From the NCBI GenBank assembly GCA_017538005.1, contig JAFYJR010000039.1, forward strand, positions 1-14,394: a stretch of 14,394 nucleotides of DNA. Direction: 5' to 3'. Positions 14,157 through 14,394 of this stretch are shown one piece after another. Origin of the DNA: Clostridia bacterium (lineage in GTDB: Bacteria; Bacillota; Clostridia; Oscillospirales; Acutalibacteraceae). Numbering within the stretch: position 1 is the stretch's first letter; the number at the start of each line of letters is the position of its first letter. Both the position numbers and the translations under genes were made by a program. The notes beneath the pieces are model-generated. The model worked only from the letters and a program-made list of their open reading frames with translations. It searched no databases and was not told where the DNA came from.

Positions 14157-14186
14157 AAAAAAAGAACAGCCGCAAGGCTGTTCTTT
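14157..14186 (-). terminator. Intrinsic terminator of the rRNA operon
   Basis: Minus strand AAAGAACAGCC (14186-14176), loop TTGC, GGCTGTTCTTT (14171-14161) form a perfect 11-bp stem that continues as seven T. It lies about 66 bases after the 23S 3' end and closes the rRNA transcription unit. Confidence 0.95.
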
Positions 14187-14251
14187 GCTGCACCCTCAAA
14201 ACTGGACAAAGAGCATTGATTTCAACGCTACACAAGCATTCCTGCAAAAAT

Positions 14252-14394
14252 AGACAAGCCCTCGACCTATTAGTACAGTTTAGCTGAACATGTCGCCATG
14301 CTTACACTTACTGCCTATCAACCTTGTAGTCTTCAAGGGGTCTTACTGGCTTACGCCATGGGATACCTTATCTTGGAGATGGCTTCACGCTTAG
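14252..14394 (-). rRNA. 23S ribosomal RNA, 3' end (partial)
   Basis: Read on the minus strand the sequence matches domain VI of 23S rRNA: CTAAGCGTGAAGCC, then a GTTGATAGGC segment, then GTACTAATAGGTCGAGGGCTTG at the 3' end. The gene enters from the right edge, and only about the last 143 bases are visible. The mature 3' end is placed near 14252-14255 by comparison with known 23S ends; the exact base is uncertain. No 5S rRNA gene follows before the terminator. Confidence 0.95.

Noticed and set aside
14134..14163. TTGACA on the plus strand as a divergent promoter
   Set aside because: No acceptable -10 lies at 16-18 bases; the region there is an A run belonging to the terminator, and no plus-strand gene follows.
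14157..14252. Possible 5S rRNA after the 23S gene
   Set aside because: The space is shorter than a 5S gene and no 5S-like sequence is present before the terminator.
1..14394. CRISPR array, insertion sequence or prophage elements
   Set aside because: No regularly spaced repeats, transposase genes or terminal inverted repeats were seen; the only tandem repeat is coding sequence in rplJ.

Overview
The window looks like a chromosomal segment of a strictly anaerobic, Gram-positive Clostridia-type bacterium, probably a gut or rumen member of the Ruminococcaceae/Oscillospiraceae. The reasons are an oxygen-sensitive glycyl radical enzyme, a dockerin/cohesin-like surface protein pair, strong GGAGG ribosome binding sites, sigma-A promoters with TGTG elements, and a Firmicutes-type L10 leader. 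Every supported gene lies on the minus strand, so transcription runs from the right edge to the left edge.

Right edge (14394 to about 14157): the 3' end of a 23S rRNA gene, a short spacer without a 5S gene, and a strong intrinsic terminator. Next (14126 to 10599): a consensus promoter drives two genes. The first is a secreted glucosaminidase-like protein ending in a dockerin. The second is a membrane-anchored protein with a cohesin-like domain and two cadherin-like beta-sandwich domains. They may form a small cell-surface complex.

Middle (10566 to 6785): the classic translation and transcription cluster rpmG-secE-nusG-rplK-rplA, then a second promoter and L10 leader attenuator in front of rplJ-rplL. 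L10 starts with TTG and carries an unusual Ala/Glu/Pro-rich tail of about 75 residues, encoded partly by a 36-bp tandem repeat. A strong terminator follows rplL. The expected rpoB does not follow.

Left part (6750 to 1): an accessory operon at the usual rplL-rpoB junction. It encodes a glycyl radical enzyme (GRE) with a Cys-x-Glu active site, its radical-SAM activase, a fused double split-barrel (FMN-type) protein, and a membrane protein whose C-terminal half resembles linalool dehydratase/isomerase (Ldi). The last gene, directly abutting the stop codon of the fourth, is the start of a heavy-metal-associated-domain protein, probably a P1B-type ATPase, cut by the window edge. A GRE next to a membrane-tethered Ldi-like enzyme is the most novel content here. 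I know of no described pathway with this combination, and the substrate cannot be read from the sequence. Family assignments and comparisons to Ldi were made from memory, without searches.
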